DNA of 64,000 bases, taken from Actinomycetes bacterium (GTDB taxonomy: Bacteria; Actinomycetota; Acidimicrobiia; IMCC26256; PALSA-610). Below, piece by piece: positions 35,065-44,389 of this stretch (position 1 is its first letter; the number at the start of each line of letters is the position of its first letter). The position numbers and the translations under genes are program-made. The DNA is taken from positions 33,747 to 97,746 of the forward strand of contig JANYBW010000084.1 in assembly GCA_025360585.1 (NCBI GenBank). Reading direction: 5' to 3'. The notes under the pieces are model-generated. The model saw nothing but the letters and a program-made list of their open reading frames with translations. It had not been told where the DNA came from and did no database searches.

Positions 35065-36522
35065 GTGCAGCCTCACGCACAAAACCTCTTCGATTCGTGC
35101 ACCGATTGGGCAATGCGGCATTGGGATCGAGCGACCCACATGGTGTGGAATCCGCCCGGCGGTAGCGACGACGACACTCCCGCGCACACGCGGCATCTCG
35201 TACCAAATACCGCGTGGTTGGCCTACGCACTACTCGCTCGCAACGCGCCGGGCGATCGCGACGAAGCGTTACGCGCGATATCGGCAATCGTCGCATTGCA
35301 GTACGACGAATTGGGGACCGCATTTCATGGTACCTACGCGCAGTTTCTCGAATCGCCGCACCCTCCCGAGAACCCAACAGTTTGGCTCGACTACGACCCG
35401 AATTGGCGCCAGTTCGTTGGCACAACGCTGGCTCTGATCCTCAACGATTTTGAATCAACGCTTCCCGTAACGACGGCCGCAGCGATCGAACGGTCGATTG
35501 GTCTCGCCGTACTCGGCGAACCCGACGGGCGCATCCCTGTTCATTACACGAACCCTGCGTTGATGCGTGCTTGGCTGGATGCCTGGTACGGGCAGCGCAC
35601 AAGCGATGTCACGCTCATCGATCGCGGTATTGCCTTTGCTGAAGCGATCGTTACCCTCCACGGGCAGCACGCCGCATTCGACGAATTCAATTCGCCGACG
35701 TATTCCGGCATCGATCTTTACGCGCTCGCCTTGTGGAGCGAGCTTCCCCCGACGCCTTGGTTCGCAACTGCAGGTGCTGGCCTCACGGCATCGTTGTGGC
35801 AACAAGCCGACGATTGGTTTCACGCGCCGCTGCGTAACTGGTGCGGCCCGTTCACCCGTTCCTATTTTCCCGACGCGACCCGCAGCGTGACGTTGCTCGC
35901 GCTGTGGCACTGGGCACGCGACGGGTTTGCTGCTTGCCTACCCGCGCTGAGCCAAGTCCCAATCGATCACTGCCATGACCTCATGGCCGGCCCCGTTATC
36001 GCCCGCCTCGCGAGCGCGATCCCCACTCGCAAGAACACGGCGGACGTTGCGGCCGTTCCGAGGGAGCTCACCCAAAAGCTCAACAACGGCAGAGAGATTC
36101 ACGCTCGCATCTATGCCGACATCATGATCGGAATCGAAACCAGCCCCATCGATTGGGGAGGCTGGAGCCAGGCCATGCCGTTCGTCATGCATTGGGTCGA
36201 GCACGACGATGCAGTGGGCTGCCTCTGGCTCGATGCTCCGCACCGAACTGCACTTGCGTTCCTCGACCCTTTCGACGCTACCTCGACGCCCGCCTCCATT
36301 CGAGTGGCATTGAAATCGTCTGAGCAGTCGATCACGTTGCGGTCAACCGCTTCGGTGCAACAACTAGATCAGGAAACTGTCGTCATAGGAAATTGCATTT
36401 TACGCGGTGATCACCCACCAAACGCTCCCCAGAGCGTGTTCACAATCCAAACGGGCCAGGTCACCATCGCGGCAACCGAAGGCACGGTGGATGTGGTGTT
36501 CGTACTGACCCACACGCGGTAG
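35065..36522 (+). CDS. Alpha/alpha-toroid protein of unknown function
   Basis: 485 residues starting at a GTG eight bases after the sigma factor stop, with AGAGGT as ribosome-binding site. It is helix-rich, with aromatic-rich repeats (HLVPNTAWLAYALLARNA; WLDYDPNWRQFVGTTLALIL) and EFNSPTYSGIDLYALALW, a segment seen in uncharacterised toroid proteins related to glycoside hydrolases and lyases. The C-terminal about 120 residues look like a beta-sandwich. No signal peptide. The context, a sigma factor upstream and carbohydrate genes behind it, suggests a glycan-related role, but no function can be named. Confidence 0.65.
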   Translation: MQPHAQNLFDSCTDWAMRHWDRATHMVWNPPGGSDDDTPAHTRHLVPNTAWLAYALLARNAPGDRDEALRAISAIVALQYDELGTAFHGTYAQFLESPHPPENPTVWLDYDPNWRQFVGTTLALILNDFESTLPVTTAAAIERSIGLAVLGEPDGRIPVHYTNPALMRAWLDAWYGQRTSDVTLIDRGIAFAEAIVTLHGQHAAFDEFNSPTYSGIDLYALALWSELPPTPWFATAGAGLTASLWQQADDWFHAPLRNWCGPFTRSYFPDATRSVTLLALWHWARDGFAACLPALSQVPIDHCHDLMAGPVIARLASAIPTRKNTADVAAVPRELTQKLNNGREIHARIYADIMIGIETSPIDWGGWSQAMPFVMHWVEHDDAVGCLWLDAPHRTALAFLDPFDATSTPASIRVALKSSEQSITLRSTASVQQLDQETVVIGNCILRGDHPPNAPQSVFTIQTGQVTIAATEGTVDVVFVLTHTR

Positions 36523-36562
36523 TTTCGGCGCGTTCCAATCAGCCCTGTTTCCGGAGTTCGCG

Positions 36563-37177
36563 ATGCGCCGTCTTTTCTCACTTACCAGTACTGCCACCCT
36601 CGTCGTGGCGATCGCCTCGTGCAGCGGCGCAACCCACAAGACCGCCACCACCACGGTCGGCGCCACGACCTCGACTGCGGTAACCCCACCATCGAGCTCG
36701 ACAAGTACAGCTGCATCGACAACAACGACGGGCGTTATCACCGCCACCACGGACATCGGGCCAACGACGACGAGTTCGCACGCGGCCAAGCCCGTCGACA
36801 ACGAAACCTTCGCGCAAATCGTCGATGCCGAGAACGCAAAACTTGATGCTGCAGGCAAGGACGCTTGCAAGTTGCAGGCAATCGTCCTCGGCCAATTCGA
36901 CCTTCCGGATCCATCAACAACCGTCCAGGCCAAAACGGCCGCAGCAGTGATCGTACGGTTATTCACCGCGATCGCGGATGCGGCTCCAGCCGATCAGGCG
37001 GTTTCGGCAAATGCCTGGCGAGCAGCCGCGAACTACCTCACAACGTTCGCGAAACGCGCTGATTTCAGCGCGGATCGCCTAGTCCATAGTCTCAAGCTCG
37101 ACACCGTTGCCGGGTTCGCGGCCGCCAACGATGCGTTTGACAAGGCAACGAGCAGTTGCCCCGGGGCCAAGAACTAG
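36563..37177 (+). CDS. Thr-rich lipoprotein of unknown function
   Basis: 204 residues. A signal peptide ends in a lipobox, VVAIASC, with the lipidated Cys at residue 20. A linker of about 55 residues rich in Thr, Ser and Ala follows (ATTTVGATTSTAV), and then a helical domain of about 125 residues with two cysteines (DACKLQ and SSCPGAK) that may form a disulfide outside the membrane. No family is recognised. Probably anchored on the outer face of the cytoplasmic membrane. Confidence 0.75.
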   Translation: MRRLFSLTSTATLVVAIASCSGATHKTATTTVGATTSTAVTPPSSSTSTAASTTTTGVITATTDIGPTTTSSHAAKPVDNETFAQIVDAENAKLDAAGKDACKLQAIVLGQFDLPDPSTTVQAKTAAAVIVRLFTAIADAAPADQAVSANAWRAAANYLTTFAKRADFSADRLVHSLKLDTVAGFAAANDAFDKATSSCPGAKN

Positions 37178-37239
37178 CGGCGCGGTTGCAAGCGGGAAGT
37201 AGCCGGTTGCGGGCGCGAGCACGCGGGAGGGCTTGCCGA

Positions 37240-37896
37240 CTAGGCGTGGACGAGCGACAACACCAGAGCGTAATGACACCCCGCGGCGATCACAGTCATG
37301 ACGTGCCACAGTTCGTGGTATCCGAAGGTTCGCGGCTGAAGGCGCGGCCACTCGCGGCCGAAATTGATCGCGCCAACGGTGTAGAAGATGCCGCCGGTCG
37401 CGAGCAGAATTAACTGCGTTGTGCTGAGCGCGTGCACCACGACGGGGAGCGCGATGACCATCATCCAGCCCAGCGCGATATAGAAATACCCACCATGTTT
37501 ATCAACAAAATCAAACTTCACGAGCGTGACCGTCACACCGATCACGGTGAGTGTCCACACGACGGACAACATCGTGATTCCCCAACCCGGGCGCAGCGCA
37601 AGCAGCGTGATGGGCGTATAGGAACCGGCAATCAGCACGAAAATCATCGCATGATCGAGGCGTTGCATCAGGGCGCGAGCCTTGGCCGTCCAGCGCCCGC
37701 GGTGATACGCCGCGGAGGTCCCGAACAGAATCGTCATTGACGCGGCATAGAGCGCCGCTGCGACGTACGCCGAGGAGTGATTCGATCGAGCAATCACGAT
37801 TACGCCCGCAGGTATGGACGCAAAAAAGGTGCATTGATGTAATCGGCCGCGAAGCTTCGGTTTGACCGGTTGTTCTTCAGCAGTACCGATACCCAT
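37240..37896 (-). CDS. Hemolysin III / PAQR family membrane protein
   Basis: 218 residues with seven hydrophobic segments. The PAQR signature residues are present: SAAYHRG with His, LDHAMIFVLIAGSYTP with the conserved Asp-His, and FGYHELWHVMTVIAAGCHY with the two C-terminal histidines, which together bind zinc. Bacterial members are called hemolysin III or YqfA; a ceramidase-like hydrolase activity is proposed for the superfamily. The ATG at 37896 is preceded by AAGG; a GTG one codon upstream also exists. Confidence 0.9.
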   Translation of the reverse strand: MGIGTAEEQPVKPKLRGRLHQCTFFASIPAGVIVIARSNHSSAYVAAALYAASMTILFGTSAAYHRGRWTAKARALMQRLDHAMIFVLIAGSYTPITLLALRPGWGITMLSVVWTLTVIGVTVTLVKFDFVDKHGGYFYIALGWMMVIALPVVVHALSTTQLILLATGGIFYTVGAINFGREWPRLQPRTFGYHELWHVMTVIAAGCHYALVLSLVHA

Positions 37897-37985
37897 CACA
37901 GGACCTTATCGGCGCGCCGTTCACACGCGCCAGCGTTCTCAGCCAAACCTTCGGCTGCCCATTCGGGTGGGGCGGGCGACCGAGG

Positions 37986-40900
37986 TCAGGAGATGCTGCG
38001 GGCGAGGACTTGACGTAAGGCGTCGGTATCGAGTTCGGCGAGCCGTCCCGCGACGTCGCCATCGACTCCCAAGACCTTCGCGGCGTAGGAGCGTTTCGTG
38101 GCGAGTAGCTCCGCGATCTTGCTTTCGATCGTTCCTGTCGTGACGAACTTGTCGACGGTTACCGTGCGCGCTTGGCCAATGCGGTGCGCACGCGCGATCG
38201 CTTGATCTTCCACCGCAGGGTTCCACCAACGGTCGAAGAGCACGACTCTCGTCGCGGCCGTCAGCGTCAGCCCAACCCCGCCGGCTTTCAGCGACACGAC
38301 CATGACTCGCGGGCCGTTGACCGTTCCGAATCGCGCCACGAGATCCTCGCGGCCCTGGGTACTTGTCGCTCCGCACAAGAGTTCTGCGGTACCCGCGCCA
38401 TGAATATCGTTGAGGTGGCGCACAATGAGTTCCGCAGTGCCGACAAATTGCGAAAACACCAATGAACGCTCGTTATTTTCGAAAGCATTGGCAATCACGG
38501 ATTCGAGGTGATCGAACTTGCCCGAACGGCCGGCTAGTGGGCGACCATCGCGCAAATATGCCTCGGGATGGTTCACAATCTGTTTCAACCGCACGAGCAG
38601 CGCCAAAATCACACCGCGCCGGGCGATACCCGAACGGCCTGCGAGATCCGTGAGCGTTTGTTCCACCACTGCGTCGTAGAGCGCTTGCTGTTCCACTACG
38701 AGCTCCACGGCCGTATCCGATTCCACCAGTGGCGGCAACGACTTTCCAACATCGGTATCCATCTTGCGCCGAGCCAACAGGAACGGCTCGAGCAACGCAA
38801 CCAGAGTCTCGGCCGCGTCTTCATCGTCTTCGAGTTGAATCGGTTTCGCGAAACGATTGCGGAACTGCTCGATGGAGCCGAGCAGCCCTGGCATCGACAG
38901 CGCAGACAACGACCACAGATCGATCAGGCCGTTTTCGATCGGAGTACCGGTAACGCAAACTTTTTGGTGCGCCGGAATCGCACGCAGGGCGCGTGCCCGT
39001 TGCGAGGTTGGGTTCTTGGCCGCTTGGGCTTCATCGGCGATCACCCGGCGCCACGTAATCGCTTCAAGCGATTCGCGGTCGCGCACCATTGTGTCGTAAT
39101 TCGTAACCACAAGATCAACTTCGTCGGCGCGAGCAACAAATGCACGGCCCACCAATCGTTTCGATCCGTGATGTACGTGCACGCTCAAACCCGGAGCATG
39201 GCGTTCGGCTTCGCGCGCCCACACGGCAACAACAGTGGTCGGCGCGACCACGAGTGTCGGGCCCAATTTGCCGTTGGTTTCTTGATCATGCGCGATCAGC
39301 GACAAAATCGATACGGTCTTGCCGAGCCCCATATCGTCGGCGAGAATTCCACCAATTCCGCAACGATTCAAGAATGCGAGCCACGCCAGCGCGTCGCGTT
39401 GGTGGTCGTACAAGGTGCATTCGAGCGCGGCTGGTGCATCGACGGGCTCGACCCGTTCATCGATGTGGGCGAGGTGCTCGAGCCAGCCGCTCAGCGAAAC
39501 CGTTTCGAGCGCGATGTCGCCGGTATCAATAACGCCCGCGGCGAGTTGCAGCGCTTGGTTCGCGGTCGTGACACCCAGCAACTTGCGCAACGCCGTGAGA
39601 TCCGACGGCGTCGCAGTAACCCAACGCCCGTCGATCGCCACCACTTTGGCTTTTGCTGAAGCGATCGCCAAGAGATCGTCTTGGCTCAGCTCGGAACCGT
39701 CGGCGTGAACTCGCCACGCAAAATCACAGACCGCGTTGAGCCCGAGCATCGACGGCCGATCCGATCCGATCGCAACCGACGCGGAGAACTTCACCGATTT
39801 CGGCAATCCCGCGGGAACCTGCACGCGAATACCTGCGGTCTCAAGATCCGCGATGGAGTTCACGAGCCCAAGCACTTGATCAAGCTCCAATACCGCCGGC
39901 CCCGCAAGCACGATCGCAGCATCGACACCAGCCGCGCGAGCGCAACGGCGCGCCGCGGCCCGCAAGGCTTGGGTCTTCGGTGAGACGTCGAAGCGGCCAA
40001 CCTCGATATCAGCCGTCGTGGTGCGCACGCCGTCGGGATCGACCACCGCGACTTCGAGGCTCCAGCCGAACTTCGGCATCGCAGCACCAGCGATAGGCGA
40101 CTCGCTGTAGTTGTCGGGGGCGCGCAAAATCGCCAGTGCGCTGAAATCGCTGAGCGACCGCACTCGGGTCGCGATGATTTGCTCGAAGCCCCGCGCGGCG
40201 AAGGTCTCGAATTGGGCGATCGTCTCCGAACCTGCGGCGCCCGAGATTGTCCACATCGTCAGGACGTTGGCGCTGTGGGTTCGGCGATCGCTCGGGGTGA
40301 GGGTTTTTGGGCCGCGTAGATCGATTTCACCAAACGCTACCGATGCGAGGCACAAGGCATCATCGGCCAACGCGATTCGTGGATCGCTCGCGAATCCCGC
40401 GAGGACGGAGACGGCCTTGGAAGCGGCAAACACCAACGCCGGCGCGACGTAGCGATCGCAGAGTTCGCCGTCTTCGACATCGAGGACGGCCTCAACCGGG
40501 CGGGCCTCGGTAACCCCAAGTTCCACAACCATGCCCGCGAGCACTTGTACCGATGCTGCGTAAGGATGGCGTGCAATTTCGCCGAATGCCGTCGTGGCCA
40601 TTTCGGGTTCGCGGGCCGCGTCGTTTTCCGCCCAGACGTAGAGCGATCCATTCGTAAAGTGCGCGTGCCATATACGTGGAATCGCGTTCGCGATTTCGAT
40701 GCCTTTGAAAGACGGAGGCCGGCCGGCCTCACTCACAATTGAATAGGGCCCGCGCGGTTCGCGAAACTGAGGCAAGGTTCGCACGGGGGTTTCAACCATT
40801 TTGGGCGCAAGTTTCGCGACTTCTGCTTCCGCGCGTTCGATCGCGGCGAGTTCCAGCACAACGGCGACACCGTGTTTGCACAGGGCAATCGCGCCACCCG

Positions 40901-41135
40901 CGAAATCCGGGCAGGTGCAACTTGACACGAACTCGCCGTTGCCGAGTACAGCGATATCGACCAAATAAGGCTGCGCTCCGTCGACCACACCTCGAGCGCG
41001 GCTCGGACGGCGATCAACAATTCGGACGCTGCGTGCCTTCCAGATATCCCATCCGCGGCTATAGCGCGCTTGTCCCGCGAGGGATTCCAGGCGCACGCGG
41101 GTCGCGCGCGGAGAAAAGACAGGTTCTTCAGACAT
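37986..41135 (-). CDS. SWIM zinc finger SNF2-family helicase/ATPase
   Basis: 1049 residues. A SWIM zinc finger is at residues 73-88 (CTC...CKH). A long variable middle follows, then the SNF2 ATPase: motif I GILADDMGLGKTVSIL, Ia LVVAPTTVV, II (DEAH-box equivalent) VIADEAQAAKN, III VTGTPIENGL, and motifs V/VI in VSLKAGGVGLTLT and AHRIGQ. These proteins are DNA translocases acting in chromatin-like or repair settings; SWIM domains bind DNA or protein. ATG at 41135 (MSEEPVFS) is favoured over GTG at 41147. Transcribed alone or with the enoyl-CoA hydratase gene 100 bases upstream. Confidence 0.93.
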   Translation of the reverse strand: MSEEPVFSPRATRVRLESLAGQARYSRGWDIWKARSVRIVDRRPSRARGVVDGAQPYLVDIAVLGNGEFVSSCTCPDFAGGAIALCKHGVAVVLELAAIERAEAEVAKLAPKMVETPVRTLPQFREPRGPYSIVSEAGRPPSFKGIEIANAIPRIWHAHFTNGSLYVWAENDAAREPEMATTAFGEIARHPYAASVQVLAGMVVELGVTEARPVEAVLDVEDGELCDRYVAPALVFAASKAVSVLAGFASDPRIALADDALCLASVAFGEIDLRGPKTLTPSDRRTHSANVLTMWTISGAAGSETIAQFETFAARGFEQIIATRVRSLSDFSALAILRAPDNYSESPIAGAAMPKFGWSLEVAVVDPDGVRTTTADIEVGRFDVSPKTQALRAAARRCARAAGVDAAIVLAGPAVLELDQVLGLVNSIADLETAGIRVQVPAGLPKSVKFSASVAIGSDRPSMLGLNAVCDFAWRVHADGSELSQDDLLAIASAKAKVVAIDGRWVTATPSDLTALRKLLGVTTANQALQLAAGVIDTGDIALETVSLSGWLEHLAHIDERVEPVDAPAALECTLYDHQRDALAWLAFLNRCGIGGILADDMGLGKTVSILSLIAHDQETNGKLGPTLVVAPTTVVAVWAREAERHAPGLSVHVHHGSKRLVGRAFVARADEVDLVVTNYDTMVRDRESLEAITWRRVIADEAQAAKNPTSQRARALRAIPAHQKVCVTGTPIENGLIDLWSLSALSMPGLLGSIEQFRNRFAKPIQLEDDEDAAETLVALLEPFLLARRKMDTDVGKSLPPLVESDTAVELVVEQQALYDAVVEQTLTDLAGRSGIARRGVILALLVRLKQIVNHPEAYLRDGRPLAGRSGKFDHLESVIANAFENNERSLVFSQFVGTAELIVRHLNDIHGAGTAELLCGATSTQGREDLVARFGTVNGPRVMVVSLKAGGVGLTLTAATRVVLFDRWWNPAVEDQAIARAHRIGQARTVTVDKFVTTGTIESKIAELLATKRSYAAKVLGVDGDVAGRLAELDTDALRQVLARSIS

Positions 41136-41234
41136 CGAACCGGCCACTGTATTCGGACGTCACGCACTTCCTCGCTTTTCCGTGCGAGTGGACCAAACGA
41201 GAGCTGCGAGTCGCTGCCTTGCGGCAACGGCGCG

Positions 41235-42014
41235 TTATCGCAGTTTCCACTCCGGCGGACGCTTTTCGAGGTACGCGGCGCGCGCTTCCGCAGAGTCTTC
41301 GAACTGCAGCAGCCGTGCGGTGTAATCCTGTTCGATCCGATACGCCTCTTCAAGCGGCAGAAATTCGACCCGGTTCATCGACTCTTTCGCGAGCCGCAAC
41401 GCCAACGGGCTCTTCGCCGCGAGCGTCCGTGCGAGTTCCATTGCCGTTTCCAACAACGCTTCGATGGCAACCACATGACGGATCGCGCCAAGTTGTTGCA
41501 ATTCAGCCGCGGTAATGCGCTCACCCGTGAAGAACATCTCGCGGGCGATATGGCGCCCGACCATGAGCGATAAGTATGAGCTTGCACCGAGGAGACCAAC
41601 GTTGATTTCCGTGAGCGCAAAGGTTGCATGCTCCGCGACAACCAAGACATCACAGACTGCCGCGAGCGCGAGTCCAGCACCAATCGCCGGTCCGTTGATT
41701 GCCCCAATTACGGGAACCGCGCAGTTCGCGATCGCGCCAAACGCATCACGAGCGATGACACCCCGATCGATGGTGCGCCGCAATGGCCAATTCGCGGAAT
41801 CTTGATCTTGGATCGAGTTCAGATCTGCGCCACCGACAAAGGCTCTCGTACCTGCGGCGGTCAGCAGGGCAACCCGCACATCGCGTTGATCGCGAAATCC
41901 GTTGAATACCTCAATAATTTCCAGATAGGTCTGCGTATCAACCGCATTCACCGGCGGTCGATCCAAGGTCACTACCGCGATGCCATCAACGAGTTCCACT
42001 GTGAGCGCAGCCAT
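41235..42014 (-). CDS. Enoyl-CoA hydratase/isomerase (crotonase family)
   Basis: 259 residues. The crotonase fold shows IAVVTLDRPPVNAV, the first oxyanion segment AFVGGADLNSI and the second GPAIGAGLALAAVCDVLV. The catalytic Glu pair of hydratases is not clear: the position of the second Glu shows TFALTEINVGLLG, so one acidic residue is present and the enzyme could be an isomerase or hydratase. The substrate is an acyl-CoA. ATG at 42014 was chosen over an upstream ATG for its match to the family N-terminus. Divergent from the deacetylase gene. Confidence 0.88.
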   Translation of the reverse strand: MAALTVELVDGIAVVTLDRPPVNAVDTQTYLEIIEVFNGFRDQRDVRVALLTAAGTRAFVGGADLNSIQDQDSANWPLRRTIDRGVIARDAFGAIANCAVPVIGAINGPAIGAGLALAAVCDVLVVAEHATFALTEINVGLLGASSYLSLMVGRHIAREMFFTGERITAAELQQLGAIRHVVAIEALLETAMELARTLAAKSPLALRLAKESMNRVEFLPLEEAYRIEQDYTARLLQFEDSAEARAAYLEKRPPEWKLR

Positions 42015-42084
42015 ACCTGCGAATGTACTTGCACGGCGCTCGCAGGCCACTCCTCATGGCTCGAGTGCATCTATCCTTGAGCGC

Positions 42085-43143
42085 ATGGACGCCGTCTATT
42101 CAGCATCCCATCGTCTCCATAGCCCGCCCGAACAGGTTGAGTTTGGACGGCGTTGGCCCATGAGTGAAAATCCGCAACGCGCGGAAGCCATCCATCAAAC
42201 GTTGCTCAGCGATGTGCGCATGACCATTCATTTGCCTCACGAACACGGTCTCGATCCGATTCGAGCAGTCCACGATCCTGCATTGGTTCGGTACCTCCAA
42301 GGCGCGTGGAGTGAATACATCACCGCACTCGGAAGCTCAGGTCACGGAATTATCGACGCGGTCGCGGATACGTACCGCCATCCCGCGATGAACGATGGCA
42401 TGCCAGCATTTCGGGAGCCACCAGGGCCGCTCGGCCGTTTGGGGTATTGGTGTTTCGACACCACCACCCCGATCGTGGAAGGTACCTATGTTGCAGCGCG
42501 CGGCGCCGTCGATGTTGCATTGACCGCAACGGATTTTGTGCTCCAAGGCTGCGCGGCCGCGTACGGCTTGTGTCGTCCTCCGGGACACCACGCACCAGTC
42601 GCTGGCTTTGGCGGTTATTGCTATTTCAACAACGCTGCCATCAGCGCGCACTACGCGCTCCAGCGCGGCGCGACGCGCGTGACCGTGCTCGACGTGGACT
42701 ATCACCATGGCAACGGGACCCAACAGATCTTTTGGAACCGTGGCGATGTGCAGTACGTATCGCTGCACGGCGACCCGTACCGCGCCTACCCGTACTTTTG
42801 CGGCTTCCCCGACGAATTGGGCGAGGGAAACGGTCGAAACACCAACCTCAATTTCACGCTGTCAGCGGGGTGCAACAACGCGGCTTACGCCACTACCTTG
42901 CAACAAGCGATCGACGCGATTCAGAAATTCCGCCCGGATCTATTGATTGTTTCGCTCGGAGTTGATACGTATTGCAACGATCCGTTGGGTGACCTTGGTC
43001 TCACCACGGATTCGTTTCGTGAGCAGGGTTCCCTGGTGAAGGGGCTGGGCGTTCCCACTGTGGTGGTGCAAGAAGGTGGCTACGACAACACCACAATCGG
43101 CGTCAACGTGATGGCCTGGCTCAGTGGTCTCATGCCTGCGTAG
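42085..43143 (+). CDS. Acetylpolyamine amidohydrolase (histone deacetylase family)
   Basis: 352 residues. Zinc-site motifs of class II-like deacetylases are all present: RPPGHHAP with the His dyad, VLDVDYHHGNGTQ with Asp and His ligands, and SLGVDTYCNDPLG with the third ligand Asp. The insertion GFPDELGEGNGRNTN and the opening VYSASHRLHSP resemble bacterial acetylpolyamine amidohydrolase rather than histone deacetylase. It likely removes acetyl groups from small N-acetylated amines. ATG at 42085 matches the family start. A CrtC/AttH-like gene follows after nine bases. Confidence 0.9.
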   Translation: MDAVYSASHRLHSPPEQVEFGRRWPMSENPQRAEAIHQTLLSDVRMTIHLPHEHGLDPIRAVHDPALVRYLQGAWSEYITALGSSGHGIIDAVADTYRHPAMNDGMPAFREPPGPLGRLGYWCFDTTTPIVEGTYVAARGAVDVALTATDFVLQGCAAAYGLCRPPGHHAPVAGFGGYCYFNNAAISAHYALQRGATRVTVLDVDYHHGNGTQQIFWNRGDVQYVSLHGDPYRAYPYFCGFPDELGEGNGRNTNLNFTLSAGCNNAAYATTLQQAIDAIQKFRPDLLIVSLGVDTYCNDPLGDLGLTTDSFREQGSLVKGLGVPTVVVQEGGYDNTTIGVNVMAWLSGLMPA

Positions 43144-43152
43144 TATCGCTAC

Positions 43153-44280
43153 ATGCTTTCGAAATTCGACGACTACCCGATCCACCAGACCGCCACTCCG
43201 ATCGCTGCACCGTTGTCGGGAGATCGCAACGCGTACGACCGCTATTGGTTCAATGGCTACGGCGACGAAGGCGATTTCTACTTCGGAATTGGTGCCGCGC
43301 GTTACCCGAATCTGGGAATTCTTGATTGCGGTTTCAGTGTCGTCCACAACGGTGAACAACACGCGTTTCATGGCTCGCGGCGCGCTCCGGCGGAACCCAC
43401 CGACGTATCCGTTGGCCCGTTTCGCATTGAGGTCATCGAACCGATGCGCATCATCCGCGTGGTACTTGAAGAAAACGAAACCGGCATTTCCTGCGACCTC
43501 ACGTTCACCGCACGCACTGCATGTGTCGAGGAAGGGCGTCAAACGAAATACAGCGGACCCCGCCTGATGATGGACGTCACCCGCTTCGCGCAATTCGGAC
43601 ATTGGCAAGGAGTTATTCGTTACGCCGACACCACAATCAACATCGACGCCGAGCACACCCCCGGAACCAAAGATCGCAGCTGGGGTGTACGACCCGTCGG
43701 CCGGCCCGATCCCGGAATCGCGCCAACCGATCCATCAGGAACACAAATCTTCTTCGCGTGGGCACCGATTCATTGGGACGATCGCTGCACCCACTTTGGA
43801 GTCTTCGAAGATGGCCGCGGCAACAAGTGGCACAGCGACGGCGCGATTGTGCCCGTGTATAGCAGCATCGCCGACATCCCGGGCGCGCAAGATCCGAACA
43901 CCGAAGTGCTTGCCGCCGTCGAACATCACATCGAGTACCTCTCGGGGACGCGCAGAGCAAAACACGCAACCATCGATTTACAGCACGCAGATGGAACCAC
44001 CGAAACGATTGATCTTGAGCCGTTGTTGTGTTTCCGCATGAAAGGCATCGGCTACATGCACCCTGAGTGGGGCCATGGCATCTGGCAAGGCGAGTACCGC
44101 ATCGGCGGAGAATCTTGGAAGACGGCCGAGCTCGACGAAACCGCGATTGAGAATCAACACATTCAACAGATTGTGCGCGCTCGCAGTGGCGACAAGATTG
44201 GCATCGGTGTGCTCGAACAAATCTGTTTCGGGCCCCACGCCCGTTACGGGTTCACGTCGATTCTAGACATGGCCAAATAG
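43153..44280 (+). CDS. CrtC/AttH-like protein (DUF7064/7065-type), paralogue 1
   Basis: 375 residues. No catalytic motif of a known enzyme; the diagnostic features are YDRYWFNGY near residue 30, VGPFRIEVIEPM near 95, TRFAQFGHWQG and a central TKDRSWGVRP near residue 175. The last motif is shared with the genes at 57505 (TRDHSWGVR) and 59448 (TRDRSWGVR), and with CrtC/AttH lipocalin-like hydratases, where the Asp-rich loop forms the active site. All three are probably duplicated beta-barrel proteins acting on lipids or terpenoids (inference). It follows the deacetylase by nine bases, probably as an operon. No signal peptide. Confidence 0.7.
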   Translation: MLSKFDDYPIHQTATPIAAPLSGDRNAYDRYWFNGYGDEGDFYFGIGAARYPNLGILDCGFSVVHNGEQHAFHGSRRAPAEPTDVSVGPFRIEVIEPMRIIRVVLEENETGISCDLTFTARTACVEEGRQTKYSGPRLMMDVTRFAQFGHWQGVIRYADTTINIDAEHTPGTKDRSWGVRPVGRPDPGIAPTDPSGTQIFFAWAPIHWDDRCTHFGVFEDGRGNKWHSDGAIVPVYSSIADIPGAQDPNTEVLAAVEHHIEYLSGTRRAKHATIDLQHADGTTETIDLEPLLCFRMKGIGYMHPEWGHGIWQGEYRIGGESWKTAELDETAIENQHIQQIVRARSGDKIGIGVLEQICFGPHARYGFTSILDMAK

Positions 44281-44297
44281 CCAACCAGCGATCTCCT

Positions 44298-44375
44298 GCC
44301 ATTTCCAGGGGCCATTTCGAGGGGGCCATTACCAGTGGCATTACCAGGGGGCCATTTCGAGGGGGCCATTTCAAG
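44298..44375. repeat. Degenerate 13-15 bp tandem repeats between convergent genes
   Basis: About six imperfect copies of GGCCATTTCGAGGGG, with variants GGCCATTACCAG and GGCATTACCAGGGG, fill most of the gap between the stops at 44280 and 44390. No hairpin with T-tract is evident. Confidence 0.8.
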
Positions 44376-44389
44376 TACCTGCGCGGCTC

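Noticed and set aside
38568..39659. A 363-codon plus-strand open frame
   Set aside because: Antisense to the SNF2 ATPase gene, whose motifs are intact; no domain is visible.
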